Shown in pieces: positions 7,191 through 15,418 of a stretch of 64,000 nt of DNA. The stretch lies in the NCBI GenBank assembly GCA_017460915.1, contig JAFUAA010000049.1, positions 206,547 to 270,546 of the forward strand, in the 5' to 3' direction. The position numbers and the translations under genes were made by a program. The notes under the pieces were generated by a model that was given only the letters and a program-made list of their open reading frames with translations, was not told the DNA's origin and did not search any database. How positions within the stretch are numbered: the first letter of the stretch is position 1; the number at the start of each line of letters is the position of its first letter. This DNA is from Bacteroidales bacterium (GTDB lineage Bacteria; Bacteroidota; Bacteroidia; Bacteroidales; F082).

Positions 7191-8345
7191 TCAGACGAAA
7201 AAACGGTTTTCGGCACTCAAGGACGTGTTGCCGAATTCCTTGTCCTCAACAGGTACACCGAATTTCTCCTCAATCCACTTGTTGTCCACCTCCTTGTAGG
7301 GGAGCAGTTCCTTGGTGATCTGCCAAAGGCGGTCGGTATCTTCAGTGGCAGAAAAACGGAAACGGCACTGTGTGGCAGGCAACCATCCGATGGCCGTGAA
7401 GGCAGGGATGACCGTGACATTCATATAGGTTTCGACCAGACGCTTATCGGCATCGACGAGGCGGTCGAGCAATTGGATGGCGGCCTGTTCCTTGGAATAG
7501 TTTCCGTTGGCCGTGTCCTGACCCATGATGGCCCCGGAAATCAGCAGGGAGTTCTCCTGATTGCAAAGCCGGATAAGGTTGGCATAGACATCGCCGTTGG
7601 TAGAGACACCTTGGGCGAACTGGAACTCCTCGGTGGTGTCGATGACGAAGGCGGCTGCGGCTCCCATCTCACGAAGCATGTTCTCGGCTTGTTCGAGCAT
7701 TCGTGGGTCTTGGGTATTGGTCTTGACATAGCGGGGCGGTATGCCGTAGATTTCGCAAAGCTCGCTCCAGCAACTTTGGGCGAACTTCTTGAAAAGGACA
7801 TGAGGGACGGTCTTGTTGATGAGGCCGAGGCCGCCGGAACAGAAGTCGAGAATCCAACGCTTATACTCACGGATTTCACGATAGGCGATTGAATAGTTGC
7901 CATAGGCATCGGGATAGAAAAGCCCGTTTACGGGGTCAATGTTGCGACGGGGCAGCACATACAACTTCTTTTCGCCTCCTTCGTCGGCAAACTCGATGAC
8001 GTTGTAGCCAAACAATTCGGAATCGAGGATAGACTGGATGGTGTCGGGAACGAGACCAAGTGCGACGAGGTCGTTGGTGGCACGTTCATCAACCTTGCCA
8101 TCTGTATCGACCATCTCGAATGGGGCGGCCACAGTGCGCTGCTGGCGATTGTTGATTTGCGAAGTGAGAAGGGCATCGTCGCTGACGGTGTCGAACAGGT
8201 CCTGCAAATGATAGAAACGAGGGTTTTTGGCACGCTGGGCGGCCTGACGTGCCAGGTTCCAGTCGGAGATGTCCTTGCGCGACTGGCTGACGCTTTTCGG
8301 GGATATCCTTGGTGATAGTGTCGGGGATTTGGCTTTCTTGTTCAT
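7191..8345 (-). CDS. Phage portal protein (DUF935, Mu gp29-like)
   Basis: A 384-residue protein of the DUF935 portal family. It forms the dodecameric DNA channel at one vertex of the head. Recognisable regions are the early DALLTSQINNRQQRT segment, the LYVLPRRNIDPVNG strand region, and the helix after GANGNYSKEQA-like sequence that lines the channel. It is somewhat shorter than Mu gp29. Its place between terminase and the MuF-like gene matches Mu order. Confidence 0.85.
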   Translation of the reverse strand: MNKKAKSPTLSPRISPKSVSQSRKDISDWNLARQAAQRAKNPRFYHLQDLFDTVSDDALLTSQINNRQQRTVAAPFEMVDTDGKVDERATNDLVALGLVPDTIQSILDSELFGYNVIEFADEGGEKKLYVLPRRNIDPVNGLFYPDAYGNYSIAYREIREYKRWILDFCSGGLGLINKTVPHVLFKKFAQSCWSELCEIYGIPPRYVKTNTQDPRMLEQAENMLREMGAAAAFVIDTTEEFQFAQGVSTNGDVYANLIRLCNQENSLLISGAIMGQDTANGNYSKEQAAIQLLDRLVDADKRLVETYMNVTVIPAFTAIGWLPATQCRFRFSATEDTDRLWQITKELLPYKEVDNKWIEEKFGVPVEDKEFGNTSLSAENRFFV

Positions 8346-8361
8346 AGTGATTGATGTGTTT

Positions 8362-8871
8362 TCATTCGTGATTGAATTTTGGACGGCTTATCATACGGAA
8401 GGGCTTGGAGGTGTCTGTTTCTTGCGATGGCGACACACCTCCTCCCTGCGGTGATGGCAATTCGCTAAGGACGAGACGGCTTTGGGCATGGTCACCCATG
8501 CCAGCGATTTTTTCAAGGGTGGAAATCGTAAGCTCGTAGCGTTCCTTCAGGCGGTCGTTGATGATGTCAACATTGGCAAGATCGCAGATGTTCCACGCCG
8601 CAATGCGCTTGCAAAGACGGACCACAAAGGCGTTGCGGTCGGTGCCGGTGGCATTGAAGATGGCGTCCACGTCGTAGATCTTCCATGCGGCGTATTGCTG
8701 CTGGGTGAGGCCGGCGGTCTCGCGTCGGGCGTTGGCGGCCTCGAAGTAGCCACGCACCTCGCTGACGGCGGCCATGATGCCGTCGGTGATGATGTCCTCG
8801 TCGTTGTCGGCGATCTGCATCATTTGGTACTCATAGAGTACGCTTTTCATTTCTTCAGTTTCGATGAACAT
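8362..8871 (-). CDS. Phage gp36-like protein (DUF1320)
   Basis: A 169-residue protein resembling the DUF1320 family, Mu gp36: an acidic N-terminal helix beginning at MFIETEEMKSVLYEY, then DDIITDGIMAAVSEVRGY-type helices, and a conserved VVRLCKRIAAWNICDLANVD helix. Members are thought to be head-tail connectors. The C-terminal 35 residues are proline- and serine-rich and probably disordered. In Mu this gene lies further downstream; here it lies between terminase and portal. Confidence 0.75.
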   Translation of the reverse strand: MFIETEEMKSVLYEYQMMQIADNDEDIITDGIMAAVSEVRGYFEAANARRETAGLTQQQYAAWKIYDVDAIFNATGTDRNAFVVRLCKRIAAWNICDLANVDIINDRLKERYELTISTLEKIAGMGDHAQSRLVLSELPSPQGGGVSPSQETDTSKPFRMISRPKFNHE

Positions 8872-8902
8872 TGTCTTGCTGTTTGGTGGTTCTGTTATTC
8901 AG

Positions 8903-10408
8903 TTAGTAGCGTCTCGACGGTCGCCCGATGGTGCTGAAACGGTTATTGCTGGCACGGCTTCGCTGTGAGAGCTTCCAGATGGCTGACTCAAGGGCATCAG
9001 GCGCATCATCATGAGCGCGACTGCCGCGCTCTATCATCAGGAGTTGTTCTTCGAGGACGGTCATGCCGGGCTGTTCGCGTTCCTTTTCATTGAACAGGAC
9101 AAGCCCCCGCTCGAAAAGCGGCTGCATGGCCTCAATGCGGGCGAACTTGTCGCCCTTGGCGCGTTTGTCGCCGAGGATGGGCACATGATAGCCACGGTCA
9201 TTTCCTGCCTTGGCAAACTCATCAAGCATAAGGTCTTGCATGAAGTTGGCCTCCATGTAATATAGCACTGGGGCGCGTCCTCCCACGAAGTCCATAATGT
9301 CATAATGCCAGGCAATCATGTCGCTGACGGAGGTTTGGGCGGCATACGCCTTGAGGACATGGAAATGCCCATCTGGGGTGATGCCAACAAGCATGGTGGC
9401 CTTGAAGTCGGCGGTGGCCGAGCTTTTGAACGAGGGGTCGGTGTAGCACACCAGCTGTCGGTACTGGTTGAGGGGGAGCGTCTTGCCGTAGCGGATGTGC
9501 TCGCGGCGGAACACGGCTCCCTCGGTGACGGGATCGTTCATGTATTCCTTGCGGAAGTTGCGCTCGCCCATCATGGCGCGCATGGCGGCAATCTCCTCCG
9601 GCTTGTAGTTCTCTTTCCATGACGGGTTGCCTTGGCGGTCGAGGATGTTGACCGTGGTGTGGTGCACGCCGGGACGGGCCGCGATGCGGGTGAGGAAGCT
9701 GTCCTTGGCGATGCGGTTGCCGACGAGGATGAAGCGTCCGCGCCCGGCTTCCATCGTGCCGAACAGGGCCGACAGCACCCACTCCGTGGCTTGGCCGACG
9801 CGCTTGGGATTGCGCACCAGCTCGTCGTCGTCGATGTCGTCGATGACGATGTAGTCGGGCCGCCGCCCGCTGTTCTTGAGGCCGCGAGGCGACTGTCCGC
9901 GCCCGACGGCCACGAAATAGCAGTCGTCGGTGGTGACAAACGAGCCCTCGGCCCAGTTGCCCGCCTTCACCTGCTGGCCGAAGTCGTGGTTGTAGAGTTC
10001 GTTGAACTGGAGCTCGGCCTGGAGGTCGCTGAGCAGCTTGGAGGCCGAGTCTTCCGACTTGGAGACGAGCACCATCGTGTAGAACTGCCTTTGCTCCTGT
10101 ATCTTGAGCCACAGGGGGACGAAGACGCCCATGTGGGTCGACTTGGCATGGCCACGCGCCCACTCGAACACGGCGCGGGCGTTGGGGTGGTCGAGGATAT
10201 GTTTGGCCGCGTCGGTCTGGAACCTGGCGCAAGGCGTGCGGGCGATGTGCGGGAAATAGGTGCTGACGAAGAAGGCGTAGTCGCGGCGGGCACGTTCTTT
10301 CCTACGGTGCTGCTGTTCCTTCGTCTCGGCGGGCATGTGCAAGCCGCGCTGGATGCGCTCGTGGTCGCGCTGCCACTGCCTGTAAAGTTCGGTCTTTGTG
10401 ATGTCCAT
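8903..10408 (-). CDS. Phage terminase large subunit (Mu gp28-like)
   Basis: A 501-residue DNA-packaging motor. The ATPase half has a Walker A variant (WARGHAKST, about residue 85) and a Walker B with extra acids (DYIVIDDIDDDEL, about residue 185). The nuclease half begins near residue 315 with CYTDPSFKS and ends with the acidic motif HDDAPDALE near residue 475. It is first in the leftward operon and divergent from the small subunit at 10533, an unusual split of the two subunits onto opposite strands. Confidence 0.9.
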   Translation of the reverse strand: MDITKTELYRQWQRDHERIQRGLHMPAETKEQQHRRKERARRDYAFFVSTYFPHIARTPCARFQTDAAKHILDHPNARAVFEWARGHAKSTHMGVFVPLWLKIQEQRQFYTMVLVSKSEDSASKLLSDLQAELQFNELYNHDFGQQVKAGNWAEGSFVTTDDCYFVAVGRGQSPRGLKNSGRRPDYIVIDDIDDDELVRNPKRVGQATEWVLSALFGTMEAGRGRFILVGNRIAKDSFLTRIAARPGVHHTTVNILDRQGNPSWKENYKPEEIAAMRAMMGERNFRKEYMNDPVTEGAVFRREHIRYGKTLPLNQYRQLVCYTDPSFKSSATADFKATMLVGITPDGHFHVLKAYAAQTSVSDMIAWHYDIMDFVGGRAPVLYYMEANFMQDLMLDEFAKAGNDRGYHVPILGDKRAKGDKFARIEAMQPLFERGLVLFNEKEREQPGMTVLEEQLLMIERGSRAHDDAPDALESAIWKLSQRSRASNNRFSTIGRPSRRY

Positions 10409-10532
10409 AGGCTGGAATTTTGGTGCAAAGGAAGGCTAAAACGCGGGCGCAATAAAATATATATATCATTATGATAGCGATATTTGTGGGGGTGACAAAT
10501 TGGGTGTTCCTTTGCCGAAAATTTTCGAAGAA
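10409..10532. promoter_or_regulatory. Divergent phage intergenic region
   Basis: 124 bases between the divergent terminase subunit genes, with an AT-rich core (AAAATATATATATCATT) inside GC-rich sequence. On the minus strand a TTCCTTTGC box near 10425 resembles the -7 element for the leftward operon. No exact match to the full consensus is seen on the plus strand. A regulator-dependent late promoter is likely but not shown. Confidence 0.4.
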
Positions 10533-11003
10533 ATGGCAACGAAAAAAGAACTCGAACAGAAAAGGGAACTGGCCCGCCTCTACTACATGCAGGGCGAAAC
10601 ACAGAAAAGCATCGCGGCAAAAGTCGGGGTGAGCGAGACGACCGTCAGCAAATGGGCCGACAAGGAAGGCTGGGAAGCCCGCCGCGCCGGGGCGAACATC
10701 ACCCGCCCCGAAATCGTGAACAAGACCTTGGCCTACATCAACAAGCTCCTGGACAAGTACAACTCGGAGGACGTGGACATCAAGGAAGTGGGCCGCGTGA
10801 TCGACCAGATCGCGAAGCTCTCGGCGGTGATCGAGCGCATCGACAAGAAGGCCAACGTGATCGACGCCATCGAGGTGTTCACCGCCTTGAACCGCTGGCT
10901 TGAGGAACGCATGGCATGGGACAGCAACATCACGCCGGAACTGCTGCGCACCATCAACTATTACCAGGACCTGTTCATATCGGAAAAAGCGAAAGGGAAA
11001 TGA
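10533..11003 (+). CDS. Phage terminase small subunit (DUF1804-like)
   Basis: A 156-residue protein with an N-terminal helix-turn-helix (GETQKSIAAKVGVSETTVSKW, residues about 20-40), followed by a WADKEGWEARR segment and a long helical C-terminal half, the layout of terminase small subunits in Mu-like phages. It recognises phage DNA for packaging by the large subunit. The ATG at 10533 is preferred over an upstream TTG at 10500 because the HTH protein family starts a few residues before KKELEQKREL. Its stop overlaps the next ATG. Confidence 0.8.
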   Translation: MATKKELEQKRELARLYYMQGETQKSIAAKVGVSETTVSKWADKEGWEARRAGANITRPEIVNKTLAYINKLLDKYNSEDVDIKEVGRVIDQIAKLSAVIERIDKKANVIDAIEVFTALNRWLEERMAWDSNITPELLRTINYYQDLFISEKAKGK

Positions 11004-11881
11004 ACATGAAGAAAGAAAAGACAAACACTTTCGTGCTGTGCGACTCACGCAGCGTGAACAGCTACGGCTTCAGCATCGACCTTGACGGGATGGCCACCTC
11101 GCGCTTTGAGGCCAACCCCGTGATGCTGGAAAGCCACGATAGCGAACGGCTGATAGGTCGTTGGGAAAACTTGAGGATCGAGGACGGGAGACTATTAGCC
11201 GATGCCGTGTTCGACCTTGAGGACGAGACGGCCAAGAAGGTGGCCGGACGGGTAGAGCGCGGTTTCCTGAAAGGATGCTCGGTGGGCATCATCATCATTG
11301 AAATGGAGGAAAAAGACGGCCTGCTTGTGGCCACTAAGACCGAACTGATGGAAGCGAGCATTTGCGCCATCCCTGCCGATGCTGGGGCCGTTGCCTTGTA
11401 CGACGAGAACCGCCGCCAAATGGATTATGAAGACATCAAACTCAAATTTAACCTCAACATGGACAAAAAAGAAAAGACCGTCGAGCAGATGCAGCTCGAA
11501 CACCAGCAACAGCTGGAAGCAAAGGACAAACGCATCACAGAACTGGAACAAAAACTTGCCGAGCGCGACAAGGAAGCCGTGGAGCAATTCCTGAATGCCG
11601 CCGTAACCGAGGGCCGTATCAGCGCGACCGAAAAGGAAAGTTTTGCCAAGCTCGCCGCCACTGACTTCGAGACGGTGAAGGAAATCGTGGGCAAACGCGA
11701 GCCAAGACCCACGGCCAGCCTGCACGAGATGACCCAACACGTGACCGCCACACAAGGCGACCGCCAAGACTGGACTTATCTGGACTGGATGAAGAAAGAC
11801 CCGGAAGGCCTGCGCAAAATGAAGGCCGAAGACCCGACCCGATTCGCCCAACTCCAAAAGACAATCAACCCGAAACATTAA
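11000..11881 (+). CDS. Prohead protease fused to scaffold
   Basis: A 293-residue protein. Residues 1-140 match the HK97/U35-type prohead serine protease: the catalytic His in LESHDSERLIGRW (about residue 46), Ser in KGCSVGI (about 97) and an acidic residue in ELMEASICAIPADAG (about 120). Residues 150-200 are a coiled coil typical of scaffolds, and the rest is a charged scaffold tail. In Mu the scaffold Z is also made from an internal start of gene I; an internal ATG at 11459 (NMDKKEKT) could do the same here. The start overlaps the preceding stop (ATGA); 11006 is an alternative. Confidence 0.8.
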   Translation: MNMKKEKTNTFVLCDSRSVNSYGFSIDLDGMATSRFEANPVMLESHDSERLIGRWENLRIEDGRLLADAVFDLEDETAKKVAGRVERGFLKGCSVGIIIIEMEEKDGLLVATKTELMEASICAIPADAGAVALYDENRRQMDYEDIKLKFNLNMDKKEKTVEQMQLEHQQQLEAKDKRITELEQKLAERDKEAVEQFLNAAVTEGRISATEKESFAKLAATDFETVKEIVGKREPRPTASLHEMTQHVTATQGDRQDWTYLDWMKKDPEGLRKMKAEDPTRFAQLQKTINPKH

Positions 11882-11902
11882 CCTTTCAAAAACATCAAAA
11901 CC

Positions 11903-12745
11903 ATGCTTAAACAAATTTTTGCAGCAATCATTCTCGGCCTTTTCTATCCTGACGGATCGTGGCTGAACGAACTGACTTCTATGGATCACATGGTGGAATA
12001 CAACACCATCAACCTGTCCCAGATTGGGGCCGACCCGAACGTGATCAAGGACAACACCACCTGGCCGCTCACGCCCACGCAGCGCACCGACAGCGGCATC
12101 CAAATCCCGCTGGCGACCTACGACACGGAGCCGACGCATGTGACGAACGTGGAGGAACTTGAGACTGCCTACGACAAATGCGAATCGGTGGTGAGGCAAC
12201 ACGTCAACGCGCTCCACGCGAAAGCCTGCCTCTCGGCAGCCTACAACATCGCCCCGGCACAGAACACGGCGAGCACCCCGGTGCTGGCCACCACTGGAGC
12301 CGACCGAGGCGACGGCAACAAGGCACTCACCTACAACGACCTGCTGAAGCTGCGCACGGCCTTCAACAAGATGAACTACCCGATGGAAGGCCGCGTGATT
12401 CTGCTCAGTCCCGAACACGAGGAAGACCTGCTGGCTGAGGACGTGGACCGCTTCAACCGCATCATGGAGACGGGCCATGTGGCCGGCTTCAAGGTCTACA
12501 CCTTCAACGGCAACCCTACCTATACCGCCGCAGGAGCCAAGAACCCATACGGTACCCTGACGGGCAAACCCTCATCGATAGCCTTCCTCAACAGCGAAGT
12601 GATGCGAGCTATGGGAACGATAGAAGGCGAGCCGGAAAAACGCTGGGCGGACTATCGTGGCTGGCTGTTGGGCTTCCAGATGCGCTTCGTGGCCATGCCG
12701 TTCCGCTCGAAGGGCATCGCGGCCATCTACTCGGCAACGGCCTAA
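11903..12745 (+). CDS. Major capsid protein
   Basis: A 280-residue protein placed directly after the protease/scaffold gene. It has the features of HK97-fold capsid proteins: an N-terminal arm, a long spine helix around residues 80-105 (VEELETAYDKCESVVRQHVNA), and the LSPEHEEDLLAEDVDRF region followed by a beta-rich domain and a membrane-protein-like basic FRSKGIAAIY end. The N-terminus is hydrophobic (IFAAIILGLFYPDG) but is not a signal peptide. The short 21-base gap includes an A-rich leader. Confidence 0.75.
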   Translation: MLKQIFAAIILGLFYPDGSWLNELTSMDHMVEYNTINLSQIGADPNVIKDNTTWPLTPTQRTDSGIQIPLATYDTEPTHVTNVEELETAYDKCESVVRQHVNALHAKACLSAAYNIAPAQNTASTPVLATTGADRGDGNKALTYNDLLKLRTAFNKMNYPMEGRVILLSPEHEEDLLAEDVDRFNRIMETGHVAGFKVYTFNGNPTYTAAGAKNPYGTLTGKPSSIAFLNSEVMRAMGTIEGEPEKRWADYRGWLLGFQMRFVAMPFRSKGIAAIYSATA

Positions 12746-12748
12746 CCT

Positions 12749-12991
12749 ATGAAAAAAACGAATATGTTATGGCTAAGAAAGAGACTGGGCAGGAAGAGCC
12801 CGAAACAAGAGAAGGGGCCGACCCGCCAACAGCGGAGGAAGCTGCAACGCGACCTGGCAAAGCTGAAGAAGAAGGTGGCGAGGAAGGCGGAGGCGACGCT
12901 GAGGGACAAGCGGATCCCGGAATGGATCAGGGAGGTGAAACGCCAGCAACTGGAAAGGCTGGGCTTACTGACAAAGAAAAAGCCTTCCTGA
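12749..12991 (+). CDS. Basic ORF overlapping the next gene in another frame
   Basis: An 80-residue, highly basic, helical reading frame that starts 3 bases after the capsid stop. It overlaps the 12769-13161 frame almost completely. Its third codon positions are mostly G or C over residues 35-70, as in neighbouring phage genes, whereas the overlapping frame has no such bias there. This suggests that it is, or was, the main coding frame of the stretch. No domain recognised. Either both frames are translated or one is a by-product. Confidence 0.35.
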   Translation: MKKTNMLWLRKRLGRKSPKQEKGPTRQQRRKLQRDLAKLKKKVARKAEATLRDKRIPEWIREVKRQQLERLGLLTKKKPS

Positions 12992-13161
12992 AAGCGGTGG
13001 TGGATGCCGTCAGACAGGTGTTCGCCAACCACGATGTGGAAAGCGTCTGGCTCACCGCCGACGGCCTCGGCTTCGGCAACGAGGCCGACGCAAGCGACCA
13101 CGCCGCCAGCCTTGAGAGCAAGGCTCTCATCAAGATTGACAGAAAAGACTTAACCGACTAA
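12769..13161 (+). CDS. Hypothetical phage protein after capsid, acidic N-terminus
   Basis: A 130-residue frame. The C-terminal 60 residues (from LTDKEKAFLKAVVDAVRQVF) look like a genuine small domain with phage-like codon use. The first 65 residues are low-complexity Glu/Gly/Ala sequence and overlap the basic frame at 12749-12991. An internal ATG at 12922 would give a 79-residue protein containing just the domain. Head genes in related phages often have such a small protein at this place; its function is unknown. Confidence 0.6.
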   Translation: MAKKETGQEEPETREGADPPTAEEAATRPGKAEEEGGEEGGGDAEGQADPGMDQGGETPATGKAGLTDKEKAFLKAVVDAVRQVFANHDVESVWLTADGLGFGNEADASDHAASLESKALIKIDRKDLTD

Positions 13162-13173
13162 ACAAGAGACACC

Positions 13174-13683
13174 ATGACAAAAACCCGTATAGAACGACTT
13201 GTGATCCACTGCACCGCCACGCCCGAAGGCCGGGAGGTGACAGTCGCCGACATTCGCCGTATGCACTGTGCAGCCCCGCCGCAAGGCCGAGGCTGGAAGC
13301 AGGTGGGCTATACGGACATGGTGCATCTTGACGGCACGGTGGAACGCCTCGTGCCGAACAACGAGGATGCCTACGTGGACGGCTGGGAGGTCACCAATGG
13401 GGCAAAAGGCTATAACGGTACGAGCCGGCACATTGTGTATGTTGGCGGACTGGATGCCAACCGACACCCAGCCGACACGCGCACCCCGCAGCAAAAGGCG
13501 GCTCTGGAAGCCTATGTGGCCGACTTCCGCAAGCGGTTCCCGTGGGCCGACGTGTGCGGCCACCGCGACCTGAGCCCCGACCTGAACGGGGACGGCAAGA
13601 TCAGCAGCAACGAGTGGACTAAGGCCTGCCCGTGCTTTGATGTGAGAAAGGAGTATGGGATTCAGGTAGGAGGTAAGAAGTAG
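13174..13683 (+). CDS. N-acetylmuramoyl-L-alanine amidase (endolysin)
   Basis: A 169-residue Amidase_2-type zinc hydrolase that cuts between muramic acid and the stem peptide. The zinc ligands are visible: His in VIHCTAT (residue 13), His in VCGHRDLSPD (about 130) and Cys in KACPCFDV (about 148). There is no signal peptide, so release needs a holin or similar, consistent with the small membrane proteins that follow. Such amidases act as the phage endolysin. Confidence 0.9.
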   Translation: MTKTRIERLVIHCTATPEGREVTVADIRRMHCAAPPQGRGWKQVGYTDMVHLDGTVERLVPNNEDAYVDGWEVTNGAKGYNGTSRHIVYVGGLDANRHPADTRTPQQKAALEAYVADFRKRFPWADVCGHRDLSPDLNGDGKISSNEWTKACPCFDVRKEYGIQVGGKK

Positions 13684-13695
13684 GAGGTAGGAGTT

Positions 13696-14046
13696 ATGGG
13701 CAACTGGATTGAGATAGCGAGCCTGGTGCTGAACGCCGTTTTGGGCGGGACGCTGATAGTGACCGTCGCCACGCTGAGGGCGACGGTGAAGAAAGCCGAA
13801 GCGGAGGCGGAGAAGGCCAACGCGGAGGTGGAACGCATGAAGGCCGACAACGACCGCTCGGCGATGACGACCTTCCAGGAGTTCATCGTCGACCCGCTGA
13901 AGGCTGAAATCAAACGACTGAACCGAAACGTCAATGGACTACAGAAAGCGATACGGCAGGCTAACAGCTGCCCTCATAGCGACGATTGCCCTGTGTTGGA
14001 CGAGTTGCAGAAGCAATCGGACGACGACTGCGGAGCGAAGAAGTGA
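13696..14046 (+). CDS. Small membrane protein with coiled coil (holin- or Rz-like)
   Basis: A 116-residue protein with one N-terminal membrane segment (residues 5-28) followed by a long alanine/glutamate-rich coiled coil (29-60) and a C-terminal part with two cysteines (SCPHSDDCPV). It lies next to the amidase and overlaps the next gene by 113 bases in another frame. This suits a lysis accessory protein, holin or inner-membrane spanin. The sequence cannot decide between them. Confidence 0.6.
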   Translation: MGNWIEIASLVLNAVLGGTLIVTVATLRATVKKAEAEAEKANAEVERMKADNDRSAMTTFQEFIVDPLKAEIKRLNRNVNGLQKAIRQANSCPHSDDCPVLDELQKQSDDDCGAKK

Positions 14047-14347
14047 GACGCGCAACGAGCGGTCTATGACCGAGGACCGCGACTCGACGGTCATCCACGA
14101 CAGCATCTATGTGTATGTGGGCGGCGACACGGTGGTGAGGGAGCGGTGGCGCACGGTGTGGAGGGAGCGGACGGTTCGCGACACGGTGACGCTGCGGCAG
14201 ACGGACACCATCGTCAAGACGGAGACGGTGGAGAAGGTGGTCGCAAAAACATCGGAAGCCGGAAAGGTGGGCTGGATTGTGGCCTTGGCCCTTTTCTCGA
14301 TCATCCTTGTTTATGTCTTGATTAAAACACTATTGAAAACCAATTAA
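13934..14347 (+). CDS. Candidate unimolecular spanin (lipoprotein with C-terminal TM)
   Basis: A 137-residue protein. The N-terminus has a basic start, a hydrophobic stretch and a Cys at about residue 25 (LCWTSC), which reads as a lipoprotein signal. The middle is a charged, beta-prone and helical periplasmic linker. The C-terminus has a membrane segment (GWIVALALFSIILVYVLI). A lipid anchor at one end and an inner-membrane helix at the other is the layout of u-spanins, which fuse outer and inner membranes at lysis; T1 gp11 is of similar length. The start lies 113 bases inside the previous gene. Confidence 0.6.
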   Translation: MDYRKRYGRLTAALIATIALCWTSCRSNRTTTAERRSETRNERSMTEDRDSTVIHDSIYVYVGGDTVVRERWRTVWRERTVRDTVTLRQTDTIVKTETVEKVVAKTSEAGKVGWIVALALFSIILVYVLIKTLLKTN

Positions 14348-14371
14348 ACAACACTTAAACCATAAAACATC

Positions 14372-14803
14372 ATGAGTGGATACAGATTAGGAGTGGACCT
14401 TATCATGGGGGTCGTGCAAGACAGCGCATTCAAGCCCCTTGGCTTTTCGAGCGGCTGCAAGATCAGCGACTCGTCGGAGACTGGCGAGCGCGTCACCAAG
14501 GAAGACGGCGCAGCCTCTTGGAAGCAAAAGTACGTGAAGAGCCTCTCGGAGCAAATCACCGCCGAAGGCTTTGTCTACGATGAAGTGGGAGCAAGCAAAA
14601 TCGGCTTCCCCGACCTGAAGACGATGTGGCTCAGCAAGCAAACCGTCAAGCTGCGCTACAAGTACCGCGACGGAGACGACCTTTACGAGGGCGACTTCAT
14701 CATCACCAGCCTCGACCAGGACGGCCCCGCCGACGACGACGAGAAGTGGAGCGTTACATTCGAGAACTCAGGCCCCGTGACGGCTGTCAGCAACGGAGGA
14801 TAA
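14372..14803 (+). CDS. Phage tail tube protein
   Basis: A 143-residue protein of the type that forms the tail tube in siphoviruses and some Mu-like phages. It is beta-rich with few helices, and it directly precedes the tail chaperone pair and tape measure, which fixes its role by gene order. The start follows an ACACTTAAACC leader related to those at 1789 and 2225. Confidence 0.65.
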   Translation: MSGYRLGVDLIMGVVQDSAFKPLGFSSGCKISDSSETGERVTKEDGAASWKQKYVKSLSEQITAEGFVYDEVGASKIGFPDLKTMWLSKQTVKLRYKYRDGDDLYEGDFIITSLDQDGPADDDEKWSVTFENSGPVTAVSNGG

Positions 14804-14807
14804 GACC

Positions 14808-15110
14808 ATGAAACAAATCGCAATAGCTGGCAAGGAATATCCCTGCCGCATCACCATGGGCGCGATGCTACGTTTCAAGCGCGAAACGGGGAAAGATGTG
14901 ACCCAGATGAACACGACCGAGGTGTCCGAACTGGTCACATTGCTTTGGTGCTGCATCGTCAGCGCATCGAAGGCTGACGGTGTGGAGTTCGGAATGGAAC
15001 TGTTGGACTTTGCCGATATGCTCAACCCGGAAACCCTCACGGGCTTCTACGCCTCAATGGAGAAGGAACCGTCTGACCCTGAAAAAAAAACGAGACAACA
15101 GACATCCTGA
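14808..15110 (+). CDS. Tail assembly chaperone, short form (gpG-like)
   Basis: A 100-residue protein that begins 4 bases after the tail tube stop. It is helical with an acidic C-terminus, as in tail assembly chaperones. Near its end the A9 run at 15082-15090 offers a -1 slip into the frame that continues to 15418. As in lambda G and GT, the short and the fused products would both be made. Chaperones coat the tape measure during tail assembly and are absent from the virion. Confidence 0.75.
   Translation: MKQIAIAGKEYPCRITMGAMLRFKRETGKDVTQMNTTEVSELVTLLWCCIVSASKADGVEFGMELLDFADMLNPETLTGFYASMEKEPSDPEKKTRQQTS
15082..15090 (+). other. Candidate -1 programmed ribosomal frameshift site
   Basis: Nine consecutive A residues (GAAAAAAAAAC) occur seven codons before the stop of the short chaperone. 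The -1 frame is open from there, reading NETTDILTLFGTAVGC, and runs without a stop into the 15128-15418 coding region. The position, just upstream of a tape measure gene, is the classic one. Confidence 0.75.
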
Positions 15111-15418
15111 CCCTATTCGGAACAGCGGTGGGGTGCATCGGCATGACAGTCGACGACTTCTGCCGGTGTACCCCATCTGAGTTTACGGCGGTGTATGAAG
15201 GTTGGATGGAGGCAGAGCAACGTCAGGAACGCGCCGCATGGGAACGGGCCAGAATGCAATGCACCTGCATGTTGCAGCCCTACAGCAAACACCGGCTGGA
15301 TTCGCAGGATGTGTTCCGTTTCACATGGGAAAAAAACGAGGACAATTCCGAGAACCTCAGCGCAAAAGAAATCTGGGAAAAATTCGAGAAAGTGAAGAGG
15401 GAACAGGGACTTCAGTGA
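15083..15418 (+). CDS. Tail assembly chaperone, frameshift extension (gpT-like)
   Basis: This frame has no good start of its own between the A9 run and a GTG at 15128, so it is best read as the extension made by -1 frameshifting from the 14808 gene. The extension adds about 110 residues with a helical TVDDFCRCTPSEF-type segment and a tryptophan- and arginine-rich region, similar in plan to T domains that bind the tape measure. A fused product would be about 203 residues long. Confidence 0.65.
   Translation, partial: KKNETTDILTLFGTAVGCIGMTVDDFCRCTPSEFTAVYEGWMEAEQRQERAAWERARMQCTCMLQPYSKHRLDSQDVFRFTWEKNEDNSENLSAKEIWEKFEKVKREQGLQ

Noticed and set aside
11195..12478. 427-codon minus-strand frame
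   Set aside because: Opposite the protease/scaffold and capsid genes, without a recognisable domain.
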